Origin: Streptomyces ferrugineus
GTDB lineage: Bacteria; Actinomycetota; Actinomycetes; Streptomycetales; Streptomycetaceae
Direction: 5' to 3'
Length of the DNA: 64,000 bases
NCBI RefSeq assembly: GCF_015160855.1
Contig: NZ_CP063373.1
Location: 3,906,001-3,970,000 of the forward strand
Positions 17,001 to 24,199 of this stretch are shown here, piece after piece. Both the position numbers and the translations under genes were made by a program. Position 1 is the stretch's first letter; every line of letters begins with the position of its first letter. The notes beneath the pieces are model-generated. The model had not been told where the DNA came from. It ran no database searches and saw nothing but the letters and a program-made list of their open reading frames with translations.

Positions 17001-18390
17001 CCAGGCCGAGAGCCTGCCCTTCGAGGCCGCCCGCGGCTACGCCGCCGCCGTCGGCCGGGCCGGGGACGGCACGCCCGTGCTCGTGATCAAGGGCGCCCCC
17101 GAGACGGTGCTGCCCGCCTGCTCCGACCTGCCCTCCTCGGTGTCCGAGGCGGCACAGGCACTGGCCGGCGACGGCCTGCGGGTGCTGGCGGTGGCCAGTC
17201 GCCCGCTCGACCCGGCCGACAAGGCGACGGACGTCCTCGAACAGGGCCTGGCGGACCTGGAGTTCACCGGCCTGCTCGCGCTCGCCGACGTACCGCGCGC
17301 CACCTCCACGGCCCTCGTCACGGGCCTGCGCGAGGCAGGCGTACGACCCGTCATGCTGACCGGCGACCATCCGCAGACCGCACGGGCGATCGCCGCCGAG
17401 CTGGGCTGGCCCGAGGACACCGTCGTGATCACGGGTGACGAACTGGCGTCCGCGGAACGGGAGGAGCGCGTGCGGATGCTGCGCGACGTCGGAGTGGTGG
17501 CCCGGGTCGCTCCCGAGCAGAAACTCCAGGTCGTCGAGGGGCTGCGGGACGCCGGCCGGGTCGTCGCCATGGTCGGCGACGGAGCCAACGACGCCGCCGC
17601 CATCCGCGCCGCCGACATCGGCGTCGGCATCAGCGCCCGTGGCTCGGCGGCCGCCCGCAACGCGGCCGACCTCGTCCTCACCCGCGACGACCTGACGGTC
17701 CTGATCGACGCGATCGGCGAGGGCCGGGCGCTGTGGCACAGCGTCGGCGACGCCATCGCCATCCTGATCGGCGGCAACGCGGGCGAGGTGGGCTTCGGCC
17801 TGCTCGGCACGGTCCTGTCGGGCTCGGCCCCGCTGTCGACCCGTCAGATGCTGCTGGTGAACCTGTTCACGGACCTCTTCCCGGCGATGGCGGTGGCGGT
17901 GACCCCGAAGGAGGCGGAGGAGGCGGCGGAGTCGGCGGAGTCGGGCGAAGGACCCGCGTCCGAGCCCGAAGCCACCGAACCCCTCGGCACCTCACTCCTC
18001 GGCGCCCCCCTGATCCGCAAGATCCGGCACCGCGCCCTGACCACCACCCTGGGAGCCACGTCCGCCTGGCTGTTCGGCCGCTTCACCCCGGGTACGGCCC
18101 GCCGCTCCACCACGATGGCGCTGTGCGCGGTCGTCGGCACCCAGCTCGCCCAGACCCTGGCCGACCGGCGGGGCAGCCCGCTGGTACGGGCCACCGCCTT
18201 CGGCTCCGCGGCCGCCCTCGCGGTGCTGGTCGAGACGCCCGGCGTCAGCCACCTCTTCGGCTGCACGCCGCTCGGCCCGGTCGCCTGGGCGGGCGTGGCC
18301 GCGTCGATCGCCATCGCGGTGGCCGGCCAGCGTGCCGTGCCGCATCTGGAACGGACGGTTCTGCGGCATCTGCCGACGGGCCCGCGGTGA
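14050..18390 (+). CDS. large cation-transporting P-type ATPase, CtpI-like
   Basis: A 1446-residue P-type ATPase. Motifs in order: TGES dephosphorylation loop (about 757-760, in DESALTGESLPADKA), PEGLP in a membrane helix (about 871), phosphorylation site DKTGTLTE (Asp about 914), KGAPE nucleotide-binding motif, and the hinge VGDGANDAAAIRAADIGVGIS (about 1175). The first ~660 residues are a long extension with no metal-binding CxxC, rich in Ala/Arg and containing weak HMA-like or degenerate halves, as in mycobacterial CtpI and similar giant actinobacterial ATPases. The PEGLP motif instead of CPC argues against a Cu/Zn pump and for Ca2+/Mg2+-like or unknown cations. No regulator is adjacent; it converges with the oxidoreductase gene with 18 bp between stops. 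Confidence 0.88.
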   Translation: MVLGLLTPALTHPASAAADLLTAGPRLLAKGAAPAVGAAAGAVAGTARAGVRSADAAVRVVRVARSTLTPGSHPWRSGARAHLALRPEEPERVRRAGGTERAARKVAAALAERPDVALAYWDGGLRRLVVTAVEESVSDRVLDRAAQLAARHGLARTDDAVEDIAHPADPAGVRAAAITVAADGIGIATALAGYVLRLPSSPRSVTALVTLARENPTFRGWLRARIGRRRMDMALAIANAAAHGVGRTPTSLVLDGTLRSLQLAETVARATAFDRAHDEFCAPERCSVAGEEFPRPPLSTSPAQQYAAHAETGSLVGAAATLLVKHDGTEAAEAVLAGSPKAARYGPAAFHAVLSSALSRTGVLVRDTERLRQLEMADTVVLHPSALRTPDAGADPWAEAVLDAARRAGLRVVMVDDPALADFTTLADQVVREERSLSDVVNELRGEDGVVVTVARPGPGDEDVFAGLLAGDVAVALTDQDGAVLWGADVLAPHGLSDVWRLLRAVPAARGVGRRSQTLARSGAALSGLLVAIGKSARGRRTPWPGLRHTPVDAGAAWALLAGTRAAVGVALARAPHPRPRVAWHELEHTEVRDRLEQVPGPEPTLSEQLTDGVRRTLRTMGRRRLFTPLSGPLRLGRAVRSELDDPLTPVLAVGSAAEAILGSVLDALLVVGALDLNALLGGVQRMRAERALSGLLAKQKQKARVATEDDEAEPHVVDATKLRPGDLIELRVDDVVPADARLVWEDGLEVDESALTGESLPADKAIDPTPDAAVPDRRCMVFEGTTVVAGNARAVVVDTGKRTEAARAVALAARRPPSAGVQARLRELTDKALPLTLAGGAGVTALSLLRGTPIRRAVSGGVAVAVAAVPEGLPLVATVAQLAAARRLSRRGVLVRAPRTLEALGRTDTICFDKTGTLTENRLRLVRVTDADGTVRKPDEKGADATLRVAARACPRLNGGSDRPVHATDEAVLDAADPDPEWTQAESLPFEAARGYAAAVGRAGDGTPVLVIKGAPETVLPACSDLPSSVSEAAQALAGDGLRVLAVASRPLDPADKATDVLEQGLADLEFTGLLALADVPRATSTALVTGLREAGVRPVMLTGDHPQTARAIAAELGWPEDTVVITGDELASAEREERVRMLRDVGVVARVAPEQKLQVVEGLRDAGRVVAMVGDGANDAAAIRAADIGVGISARGSAAARNAADLVLTRDDLTVLIDAIGEGRALWHSVGDAIAILIGGNAGEVGFGLLGTVLSGSAPLSTRQMLLVNLFTDLFPAMAVAVTPKEAEEAAESAESGEGPASEPEATEPLGTSLLGAPLIRKIRHRALTTTLGATSAWLFGRFTPGTARRSTTMALCAVVGTQLAQTLADRRGSPLVRATAFGSAAALAVLVETPGVSHLFGCTPLGPVAWAGVAASIAIAVAGQRAVPHLERTVLRHLPTGPR

Positions 18391-18408
18391 CCGGTGACGC
18401 GTCGGCGA

Positions 18409-19488
18409 TCACACCGACCGGTGGTACTGGTCCGGCACGTGCACGTCGCCGCCCAGCTCCCGGGCCGCATGCCGCGCCCACGACGGGTTGCGCAGCAGTT
18501 CGCGGCCGAGCAGCACCGCGTCCGCCTCGCCGTTCGCGAGGATCTTCTCGGCCTGTTCGGCTTCGGTGATCAGCCCCACCGCGGCGACCGGCAGCGACGT
18601 CTCGGCCTTCACTCGCGCGGCGAACGGCACCTGATAGCCCGGCCCGACGGGGATGCGGACGCCGGAGGCGTTGCCGCCGGTGGACACGTCGAGCAGGTCG
18701 ATGCCATGGGCCTCGAGGTCGGCCGCGAAGCGGACCGTGTCGTCGGCCGTCCAGCCGTCCTGCTCCAGCCAGTCCGTCGCCGAGATACGGAAGAACAGCG
18801 GCTTGTCGTCCGGCCACACCTCGCGCACGGCGTCCACGACCTGGAGGGCGAAGCGGGTGCGGTTCTCGTAGGAGCCGCCGTATGCGTCGGTGCGGTGGTT
18901 GGAGTACGGCGAGAGGAACTCGTTGATCAGATAGCCGTGGGCGCCATGGATCTCGGCGATCTCGAAGCCGGCGGCGAGTGCCCGGCGCGCGGCGTCCGCG
19001 AACTGCCCCACGATCTCCTGGATCTCGGCGACCGTCAGCTCGTGCGGCACGGGGTGCCCGTCGGCGAACGCGATCGCGCTGGGCGCCACCGGCCGCCAGC
19101 CGTACGCGTCCGGTCCGAGCGGCGCACCGCCCTTCCACGGCCGGTCGGTCGACGCCTTGCGCCCGGCGTGGGCGAGCTGGATCGCCGGCACCGTGCCCTG
19201 CGACTTGAGGAACCGGGTGATCCGGCGGAACGCGGCGACCTGGGTGTCGTTCCAGATGCCCAGGTCCCACGGCGTGATCCGGCCCTCGGGGCTGACCCCG
19301 GTGGCCTCGACGACGATCAGCCCCGTGCCGCCGGCCGCGCGGGCCGCGTAGTGCGCGAAGTGCCAGTCGTCGGGGGCGCCCGTGTCGGGGCCTTCCGGTG
19401 CGGCCGAGTACTGGCACATCGGGGGCATCCACACCCGGTTGGGGATCGTCACATCACGCAGGGTGCGGGGCTCGAAGAGCGCGCTCAC
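18409..19488 (-). CDS. NADH:flavin oxidoreductase, Old Yellow Enzyme family (YqjM-like)
   Basis: A 359-residue FMN-dependent TIM barrel. It has IPNRVWMPPMCQYSA, where the Cys of PPMCQYSA marks the thermophilic-like/YqjM class, HFAHYAARAAGGTGLIVVEATGV, QLAHAGRKAS, the catalytic pair in EIHGAHGYLINEFLSPYSNHRTDAYGGS (His-x-x-His), and ADAVLLGRELLRNP for phosphate binding. It reduces activated alkenes with NAD(P)H. GTG at 19488 is preferred because GGAG precedes it by 6 nt; ATG at 19500 would add four residues. Divergent from an ArsR-like regulator with clustered GTACGAG/CTCGTAC repeats between them. Confidence 0.9.
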   Translation of the reverse strand: MSALFEPRTLRDVTIPNRVWMPPMCQYSAAPEGPDTGAPDDWHFAHYAARAAGGTGLIVVEATGVSPEGRITPWDLGIWNDTQVAAFRRITRFLKSQGTVPAIQLAHAGRKASTDRPWKGGAPLGPDAYGWRPVAPSAIAFADGHPVPHELTVAEIQEIVGQFADAARRALAAGFEIAEIHGAHGYLINEFLSPYSNHRTDAYGGSYENRTRFALQVVDAVREVWPDDKPLFFRISATDWLEQDGWTADDTVRFAADLEAHGIDLLDVSTGGNASGVRIPVGPGYQVPFAARVKAETSLPVAAVGLITEAEQAEKILANGEADAVLLGRELLRNPSWARHAARELGGDVHVPDQYHRSV

Positions 19489-19523
19489 GGCGGACTCCAT
19501 TCATCGCGGGGACCAGCGGTCGA

Positions 19524-19578
19524 CTCGTACGATAACCATCGTAGTACGAGAAGTGTCAAACTACGAGAGGTCTCGTAC
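19524..19578. promoter_or_regulatory. operator cluster between Old Yellow Enzyme and ArsR-like genes
   Basis: Inverted arms CTCGTAC (19524-19530) and GTACGAG (19544-19550) are followed by CTACGAG (19561) and TCTCGTAC (19571-19578). Four copies of a TCGTAC/GTACGA word in 55 bp, lying in the divergent promoter, look like binding sites for the adjacent winged-helix regulator. Confidence 0.6.
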
Positions 19579-19609
19579 AATGAGGGAACCCGAGTGAAGT
19601 GGAGCCGCC

Positions 19610-19960
19610 GTGACCAGCCCCGCTGTCAGCAGCCGAGACCTCCCGCACCCGGCGCGCGAGGAGATCCGCCTGGAAGGCGTGCTGCACGCGCTGTCCGACC
19701 CGCTGCGGTTGCAGATCGTGCGGGAGCTCGCCGCGGTCGACGACGAGCTGTCCTGTTCGCACTTCGACCTGCCCGTCACCAAGTCCACCACCACGCACCA
19801 CTTCCGGGTGCTGCGCGAGAGCGGGGTGATCCGGCAGATCTACCGGGGCACGGCCAAGATGAACGGCCTGCGCAGGGACGACCTAGACGGTCTCTTCCCG
19901 GGACTTCTCGACGCCCTCCTCGCCTCCGCCGCCCGCCAGGCCGTCCGCCTCGGCGCCTGA
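19610..19960 (+). CDS. ArsR-like winged-helix regulator
   Basis: A 116-residue protein with a single winged-helix domain: EGVLHALSDPLRLQIVRELA, then the recognition helix region TKSTTTHHFRVLRESGVIRQIYRGTAKMN. The DPLRLxIVRxL motif is the ArsR signature. The cysteine in ELSCSHFDL is a single Cys with His nearby, so metal sensing is possible but a full ArsR metal site is not evident; related proteins sense oxidants or alkenes. GTG start with GGAG 5 nt upstream. Its last 78 nt overlap the 3' end of the convergent permease gene. Confidence 0.85.
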   Translation: MTSPAVSSRDLPHPAREEIRLEGVLHALSDPLRLQIVRELAAVDDELSCSHFDLPVTKSTTTHHFRVLRESGVIRQIYRGTAKMNGLRRDDLDGLFPGLLDALLASAARQAVRLGA

Positions 19961-21262
19961 ACCGGCCCTCGCGGGCAGGTGGTTGAAGAGCAGGTTCAGC
20001 ACGATCGCGGTGAGGCAGCCCGCGCTGATGCCACTGTTCATCACCGTCTGGAACCAGTCCGGGAACTTCTCGTAGATCGTCGGCACGCCGACCGGCAGCA
20101 TGCCCACGGCCACGGAGACGGCCACCACCGTCAGGTTGTCGTTGCCCTTGAAGTCCACCCCGGCCAGTGTCCTGAGGCCGCTGGCGGCGACCGTCCCGAA
20201 CATCACCAGGCCCGCGCCGCCCAGCACCGGCGCCGGTATCGCCGCCACCACCGCGCCCAGCTTGGGCAGCAGGCCCAGCAGTACGAGGATGCCGCCCGCG
20301 GTGGCCACCACCCACCGGCTGCGCACGCGGGTCATGCCGACCAGTCCCACGTTCTGGGCGTACGCCGTGTAGGGGAAGGTGTTGAAGACACCGCCCAGCA
20401 CCGTCGACAGGCCGTCGGCGCGCAGGCCGTCGGCGAGGGAGCGCGGCTCGACCCTGCGGTCCGTCATCTCGCCGACCGCGATCAGGTCACCGGTGGTCTC
20501 GGTCATCGTCACCAACGCGACCACCAGCATCGACACGATCGCCGAGAACTCGAAGGTGGGCGCCCCGAAGTGGAACGGCGTGCTGATCCCGAGCCAGTCG
20601 GCCTCGCCCACACCGCCGAAGTCCGTGAACCCGAACGGAACCGCGACCGCGAGCCCGACCGCTATGCCGATCAGCACGGCGACCCGGCTCAGATACGCCG
20701 GCGCGAACCGCTGCACACCGAGCACCACCGCGAGGACGAACCCGGCCAGCGCGAGGTTCTCGGGCTCCCCGAAGTCCGCCGAACCGACGCCGCCGGCCGC
20801 CCAGTTGCCCGCGACCGGCAGCAGGGACAGCCCGATGATCAGGATCACGGTGCCCGTGACGAGGGGCGGGAAGAAGCGCAGGAGCCTGCCGAAGACGGGT
20901 GCCAGCAGGACGATCGCCAGCCCCGCGACGATGACCGAGCCGTAGATCGCGGGCAGGCCCCCGCCCGTCGTGCCGATCAGCACCATCGGGGAGACCGCGG
21001 CGAAGGTGCAGCCCTGCATGATGGGCAGCCGCACGCCGAAGCGCCAGAAGCCGACGCACTGGATCAGGGTCGCGATACCGCACACCAGCAGGTCGGCGGT
21101 GATCAGATACGCCAGGTCCGCGGGCGGAAGTCGCATCGCGCCGCCGACGATCAGAGGGACGGCCACGGCGCCGGCGTACATCGCCAGCACGTGCTGGAGA
21201 CCGAAGGCGGCCAAGTGGCGGGCGGGGGGAACTTCGTCGACGGGGTGGAGCGTTGAGGTCAT
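19883..21262 (-). CDS. xanthine/uracil permease, NCS2 family
   Basis: A 459-residue transporter with about 12-14 hydrophobic segments. It carries the NCS2 QH motif (FGLQHVLAMYAGAVAVPL) and the nucleobase-ascorbate signature in AQNVGLVGMTRVRSR, which follows the Q/E/P-N-x-G-x4-T-R/K pattern of xanthine/urate permeases. Expected role is proton-driven uptake of xanthine or uric acid. ATG at 21262 begins MTSTLHPVDEVPPARHL. The C-terminal ~26 codons overlap the convergent ArsR-like gene, an unusually long tail overlap. The 17-bp motif at 21285, shared with the DUF6986 gene, sits 22 nt upstream of the start and suggests control with purine/ureide catabolism. Confidence 0.88.
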   Translation of the reverse strand: MTSTLHPVDEVPPARHLAAFGLQHVLAMYAGAVAVPLIVGGAMRLPPADLAYLITADLLVCGIATLIQCVGFWRFGVRLPIMQGCTFAAVSPMVLIGTTGGGLPAIYGSVIVAGLAIVLLAPVFGRLLRFFPPLVTGTVILIIGLSLLPVAGNWAAGGVGSADFGEPENLALAGFVLAVVLGVQRFAPAYLSRVAVLIGIAVGLAVAVPFGFTDFGGVGEADWLGISTPFHFGAPTFEFSAIVSMLVVALVTMTETTGDLIAVGEMTDRRVEPRSLADGLRADGLSTVLGGVFNTFPYTAYAQNVGLVGMTRVRSRWVVATAGGILVLLGLLPKLGAVVAAIPAPVLGGAGLVMFGTVAASGLRTLAGVDFKGNDNLTVVAVSVAVGMLPVGVPTIYEKFPDWFQTVMNSGISAGCLTAIVLNLLFNHLPARAGSGAEADGLAGGGGEEGVEKSREETV

Positions 21263-21284
21263 GCGCGGACCGTAGACTCCTTGA

Positions 21285-21301
21285 ACAGATTGTTGATTTC
21301 G
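21285..21301. promoter_or_regulatory. operator motif shared with the DUF6986 gene
   Basis: ACAGATTGTTGATTTCG lies 22 nt before the permease start. ACGGATTGTTGATTCCG occurs at 44683-44699, 26 nt before the DUF6986 start: 15 of 17 bases are identical. The motif is quasi-palindromic (CGGA..TCCG in the second copy), as expected for a dimeric repressor site overlapping the ribosome-entry region. Confidence 0.55.
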
Positions 21302-21366
21302 GGGGTGTTGCCGGTTCGTTTCTCCCCCGAAGGGCGTTCCTGATGGGCGTTCCTGGAAGGGCGTTT

Positions 21367-22710
21367 CTAAAGGGTGTCGCCGTGCGCGGCGGTGAGGAGC
21401 GACTCCCAGTCCGGGAGCTTCACCACACCCCGCCCCAGCGATGCCCCCAGCGCCGCCTCGGCCCGCTCGATCGACTGCCAGCCGGACCACTCGACGGGCT
21501 CGACGCCCTCCGCGCGCAACGCCGCGAGCGGGTCCCCGGGCAGTTCCCTCCCCGCGAGGACGGCGGCATCCTCCAGCAGTGACGTCACCGTCTCCTTGGC
21601 GCACGGGCGATTGGTGCCGATGACCCCGGTCGGGCCCCGCTTGATCCAGCCGGCCACGTACTCGCCCGGCGCCACGAGGCCCTCGCGCAGGACACGACCC
21701 GCGAGGTGCGGCACCGTGGCGGTCTTCGGGTCGAACGGCAGCCCCTCCAGCGGCACTCCGCGATAGCCCACCGAACGCAGCACCAACTGGGCCTCGATGT
21801 CCTCCCAGCGGCCCGTGCCGGTCACCCCTCCCCGGCCGTCCGGCGCCGTCCGCTCGAAGCGCACCGCGCCCACGCGCCCCGCGTCGGCGAGGAGTTCGAC
21901 CGGGCGCAGGAAGAAGCGCAGGCGGATGCGGTGCCCGGCGTTCCGTGCCGGGGACTCGGCCCAGCCGCGCAGCACCTCCACGTTGCGGCGCTGCGGCGCG
22001 GGCAGGCCGGAGGGGTCGGCGTAGGCCGGGTCCAGCGCCAACTCCTGCGGATCCACGCTCACTTCGGTGTCCGGCAGGGTGCCCAGCTCCCGCAGCTCCT
22101 TGGTGGTGAAGCGGGCCTGCGAGGGGCCCCGGCGGCCGACCATGCTGACCTCGGTCACACGGCTCGCGGCGAGGGTGGTGAGCGCCGCCTGCGGCATGTC
22201 GGTGGGGCTCAGTTCGGACGTGCCCCGGGCCAGCATCCGGGTGACGTCGACCGCGACGTTCCCGACGCCGATCACCACCGCCGACCTCGCGCCGGCCACG
22301 AACCCGTCGTCGACGGCGTCCGGATGGGCGCTGTACCAGGACACGAACTCGGTCGCCGACCAGCTGCCCGGCAGTTCCTCGCCCGGAATCCCGAGATGCC
22401 GGTCGGTGGCGGCGCCCACGCAGTACACCACCGCGTGGTACAGCTCGCGCAGCCGCGCCGTCGGCACCCCGTCCGGGCCGATCTGGACGCCCCCGAGGAA
22501 CCGCACCCGCTCGTGCTCCAGGACCGTCCGCAGATTGTTCTGGAGGGACTTGATCTTCTCGTGGTCCGGCGCCACCCCGTAGCGCACCAGACCGTACGGG
22601 CACGGCAGCCGGTCCAGGACGTCGACGACCACGTCGGGGTCCTGCTGAACGAGGCTCTGGGCGGTGTAGCACCCACTGGGCCCGGAGCCGACGACGGCGA
22701 CATGAAGCAC
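21367..22710 (-). CDS. ferredoxin/adrenodoxin-NADP+ reductase (FprA-like)
   Basis: A 447-residue flavoprotein of the adrenodoxin reductase family. FAD-binding VAVVGSGPSGCYTAQSL is at the N-terminus, then DRLPCPYGLVRYGVAPDH (family signature), NADP-binding VVIGVGNVAVDVTRML, SMVGRRGPSQARFTTKELREL, and the second FAD segment GEYVAGWIKRGPTGVIGTNRPCAKETV. Such enzymes pass electrons from NADPH to ferredoxin for cytochromes P450 and other redox enzymes. GTG at 22710 has AAGGAG 7 nt upstream; earlier in-frame ATGs lie in unconserved sequence. Divergent from the DUF6214 gene. Confidence 0.93.
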   Translation of the reverse strand: MLHVAVVGSGPSGCYTAQSLVQQDPDVVVDVLDRLPCPYGLVRYGVAPDHEKIKSLQNNLRTVLEHERVRFLGGVQIGPDGVPTARLRELYHAVVYCVGAATDRHLGIPGEELPGSWSATEFVSWYSAHPDAVDDGFVAGARSAVVIGVGNVAVDVTRMLARGTSELSPTDMPQAALTTLAASRVTEVSMVGRRGPSQARFTTKELRELGTLPDTEVSVDPQELALDPAYADPSGLPAPQRRNVEVLRGWAESPARNAGHRIRLRFFLRPVELLADAGRVGAVRFERTAPDGRGGVTGTGRWEDIEAQLVLRSVGYRGVPLEGLPFDPKTATVPHLAGRVLREGLVAPGEYVAGWIKRGPTGVIGTNRPCAKETVTSLLEDAAVLAGRELPGDPLAALRAEGVEPVEWSGWQSIERAEAALGASLGRGVVKLPDWESLLTAAHGDTL

Positions 22711-22853
22711 GGCGGAACTCCTTGTCCAAAGATCGTCAGGAGTCGCTCTCAAGTCCAGCATCGCACCGCGGCCGCTCCGCTGACAGGGTGCAGTGCGCCG
22801 CATGGGTGCGTGTTCGTTCGTATGGAATGTGATCATGCGGTTACGTTGCGTGT

Positions 22854-23411
22854 GTGCTGGAAGCATCCTTTCTTAATCTTTCCGATCGCTCCGCGGCGGA
22901 CGGTGCCGTGTCGGTGTGGCCCGCGTGGAGAGTGTGGGACGGCAACGGCGCCACCATGTGGTTCGGCGTCCGGCTGGAGTTCGGCGACGGCGCCCGGGTC
23001 GACGCGATCGCCGTGGTGTCGGAGGGGTGTGTGTCCATCGAGGACGTACGGGCCGAGCCGGCGCTGTCCCTCGACGACCTGGCGGCGCTCGCCGACTGGA
23101 TCGAGGATCCGCTCTCCGAGGCGTGCGGGATCGGGGCCGTACCGGACGGCGGTGAACCGGACACCGCCCAAGCGGACACCGTCGGACCCGGCGGTGCGGA
23201 CGCCGCGCCGAGCGGGGCCGGGGCGGCCTGGCCGGGCGGCGTCGAGGGGCAGTGGCTCGTCGCGCAGAAGTACCGGGCGGCCCAGGAGCAGGGCGTCGAC
23301 CCCGTTCTCGCGGTGATGAGCGCGACGGGACACGGCCGCCGCAAGTCGCTCAGGCTGATCGGGCAGGCGCGCGACGCCGGCTTCCTGACCCGGCGCCGGG
23401 CCCGTCGCTGA
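22854..23411 (+). CDS. DUF6214 family protein
   Basis: A 185-residue soluble protein of unknown function, recognised as the Streptomyces DUF6214 type. The N-terminal half (VSVWPAWRVWDGNGATMWFGVRLEF, ALSLDDLAALADWIEDPL) looks like a small alpha/beta domain. A Gly/Ala/Pro-rich linker (about residues 98-128) leads to a C-terminal helical part, YRAAQEQGVDPVLAVMSATGHGRRKSLRLI, resembling a small HTH-like region with basic end RRRARR. No signal peptide or membrane helix. GTG start; a second GTG is 2 nt off frame, and no clear ribosome binding site is visible. Confidence 0.7.
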   Translation: MLEASFLNLSDRSAADGAVSVWPAWRVWDGNGATMWFGVRLEFGDGARVDAIAVVSEGCVSIEDVRAEPALSLDDLAALADWIEDPLSEACGIGAVPDGGEPDTAQADTVGPGGADAAPSGAGAAWPGGVEGQWLVAQKYRAAQEQGVDPVLAVMSATGHGRRKSLRLIGQARDAGFLTRRRARR

Positions 23412-23450
23412 GAGCGGCCCCAGAGGTGGCGGCCGTATCGGGCGGGTCCG

Positions 23451-24107
23451 TCAGAGCATGTCCCGCATCCGGGTGATCTCGCTCGTCTGCTGCGCGACCA
23501 CCTCGTCGGCCATCTCCTCGATCTGGATGTTGTTGCCCTGCCCCTTCACGTCGGTGGCCATGGTGATCGCCCCTTCGTGATGGGTGATCATCAGCGTGAG
23601 GAACAGCTGGTCGAATGCCTTGCCCTGCGCGGCGCGGAGCTTTCGAAGCTGTGCCTCGGTGGCCATGCCGGGCATCGAGGCGTGCTCGTGGCCGTGGCTG
23701 TGTTCGGCCCTCTCGGCCTTGCCGTGGTTCTTCAACCAGCCCTTCATGGCGGTGATCTCCGGGCCCTGTGCGGCGGTGATCCGCTCGGCGAGGGCCTTGA
23801 CCTTCTTCGACTCGGCGCGGTTCGGGACGAGTTCGGTCATCTCCAGGGCCTGGTCATGGTGCACGATCATCATCCGCGTGTAGTCGACGTCCGCGGAGTT
23901 GGGGGAGTCGTCCTCGGCGTGCATGCGCGCCGCCTCCTCGGCGGACAGCTCGCGGTTCGGCTCTCCGGGCTTGCCCGGTGCGATCACCGAAGGCCCGCTC
24001 CGTGCGGCCGGCTCGGAGTCGGAGTCGCATCCCCCGAGCGCGAGCACGGCCAGGGCGGCCAACGCGGCACCGGCGAGCGGCCGTTGACGCCAGGGCGTCT
24101 TGGTCAC
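23451..24107 (-). CDS. DUF305 domain lipoprotein
   Basis: A 218-residue secreted protein with a lipobox (LALGGC, Cys about residue 29) after a hydrophobic signal peptide. Two DUF305 halves follow, each with a double-His motif: DYTRMMIVHHDQALEMTEL and LFLTLMITHHEGAITMATD, separated by a His-rich stretch (HSHGHEHASMPGM). DUF305 proteins are four-helix ferritin-like domains often linked to copper or other metals. GTG at 24107 is chosen because GGGGG stands 10 nt before it and gives a normal signal peptide; ATG at 24137 adds ten residues. Divergent from the LVIVD-like protein, a pair commonly kept together in streptomycetes. Confidence 0.88.
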   Translation of the reverse strand: MTKTPWRQRPLAGAALAALAVLALGGCDSDSEPAARSGPSVIAPGKPGEPNRELSAEEAARMHAEDDSPNSADVDYTRMMIVHHDQALEMTELVPNRAESKKVKALAERITAAQGPEITAMKGWLKNHGKAERAEHSHGHEHASMPGMATEAQLRKLRAAQGKAFDQLFLTLMITHHEGAITMATDVKGQGNNIQIEEMADEVVAQQTSEITRMRDML

Positions 24108-24165
24108 ATGTCTGTTGCCCCCTGTTGATGTGTGCATGGTGAAGACGATACTCGGGCTTGCATGA

Positions 24166-24185
24166 ACCGTTCCAGTGCGAACGGT
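24166..24185. promoter_or_regulatory. inverted repeat between the DUF305 and LVIVD-like genes
   Basis: ACCGTTC (24166-24172) and GAACGGT (24179-24185) form a perfect 7-bp inverted repeat with a 6-nt centre, ending just before the ribosome binding site of the rightward gene. It is a candidate shared operator for the divergent secreted-protein pair. Confidence 0.45.
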
Positions 24186-24199
24186 CAAGGGAGGAAACA

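Noticed and set aside
14950..17739. 929-codon leftward open frame
   Set aside because: Antisense to the P-type ATPase, whose motifs are unambiguous; the shadow has no motif.
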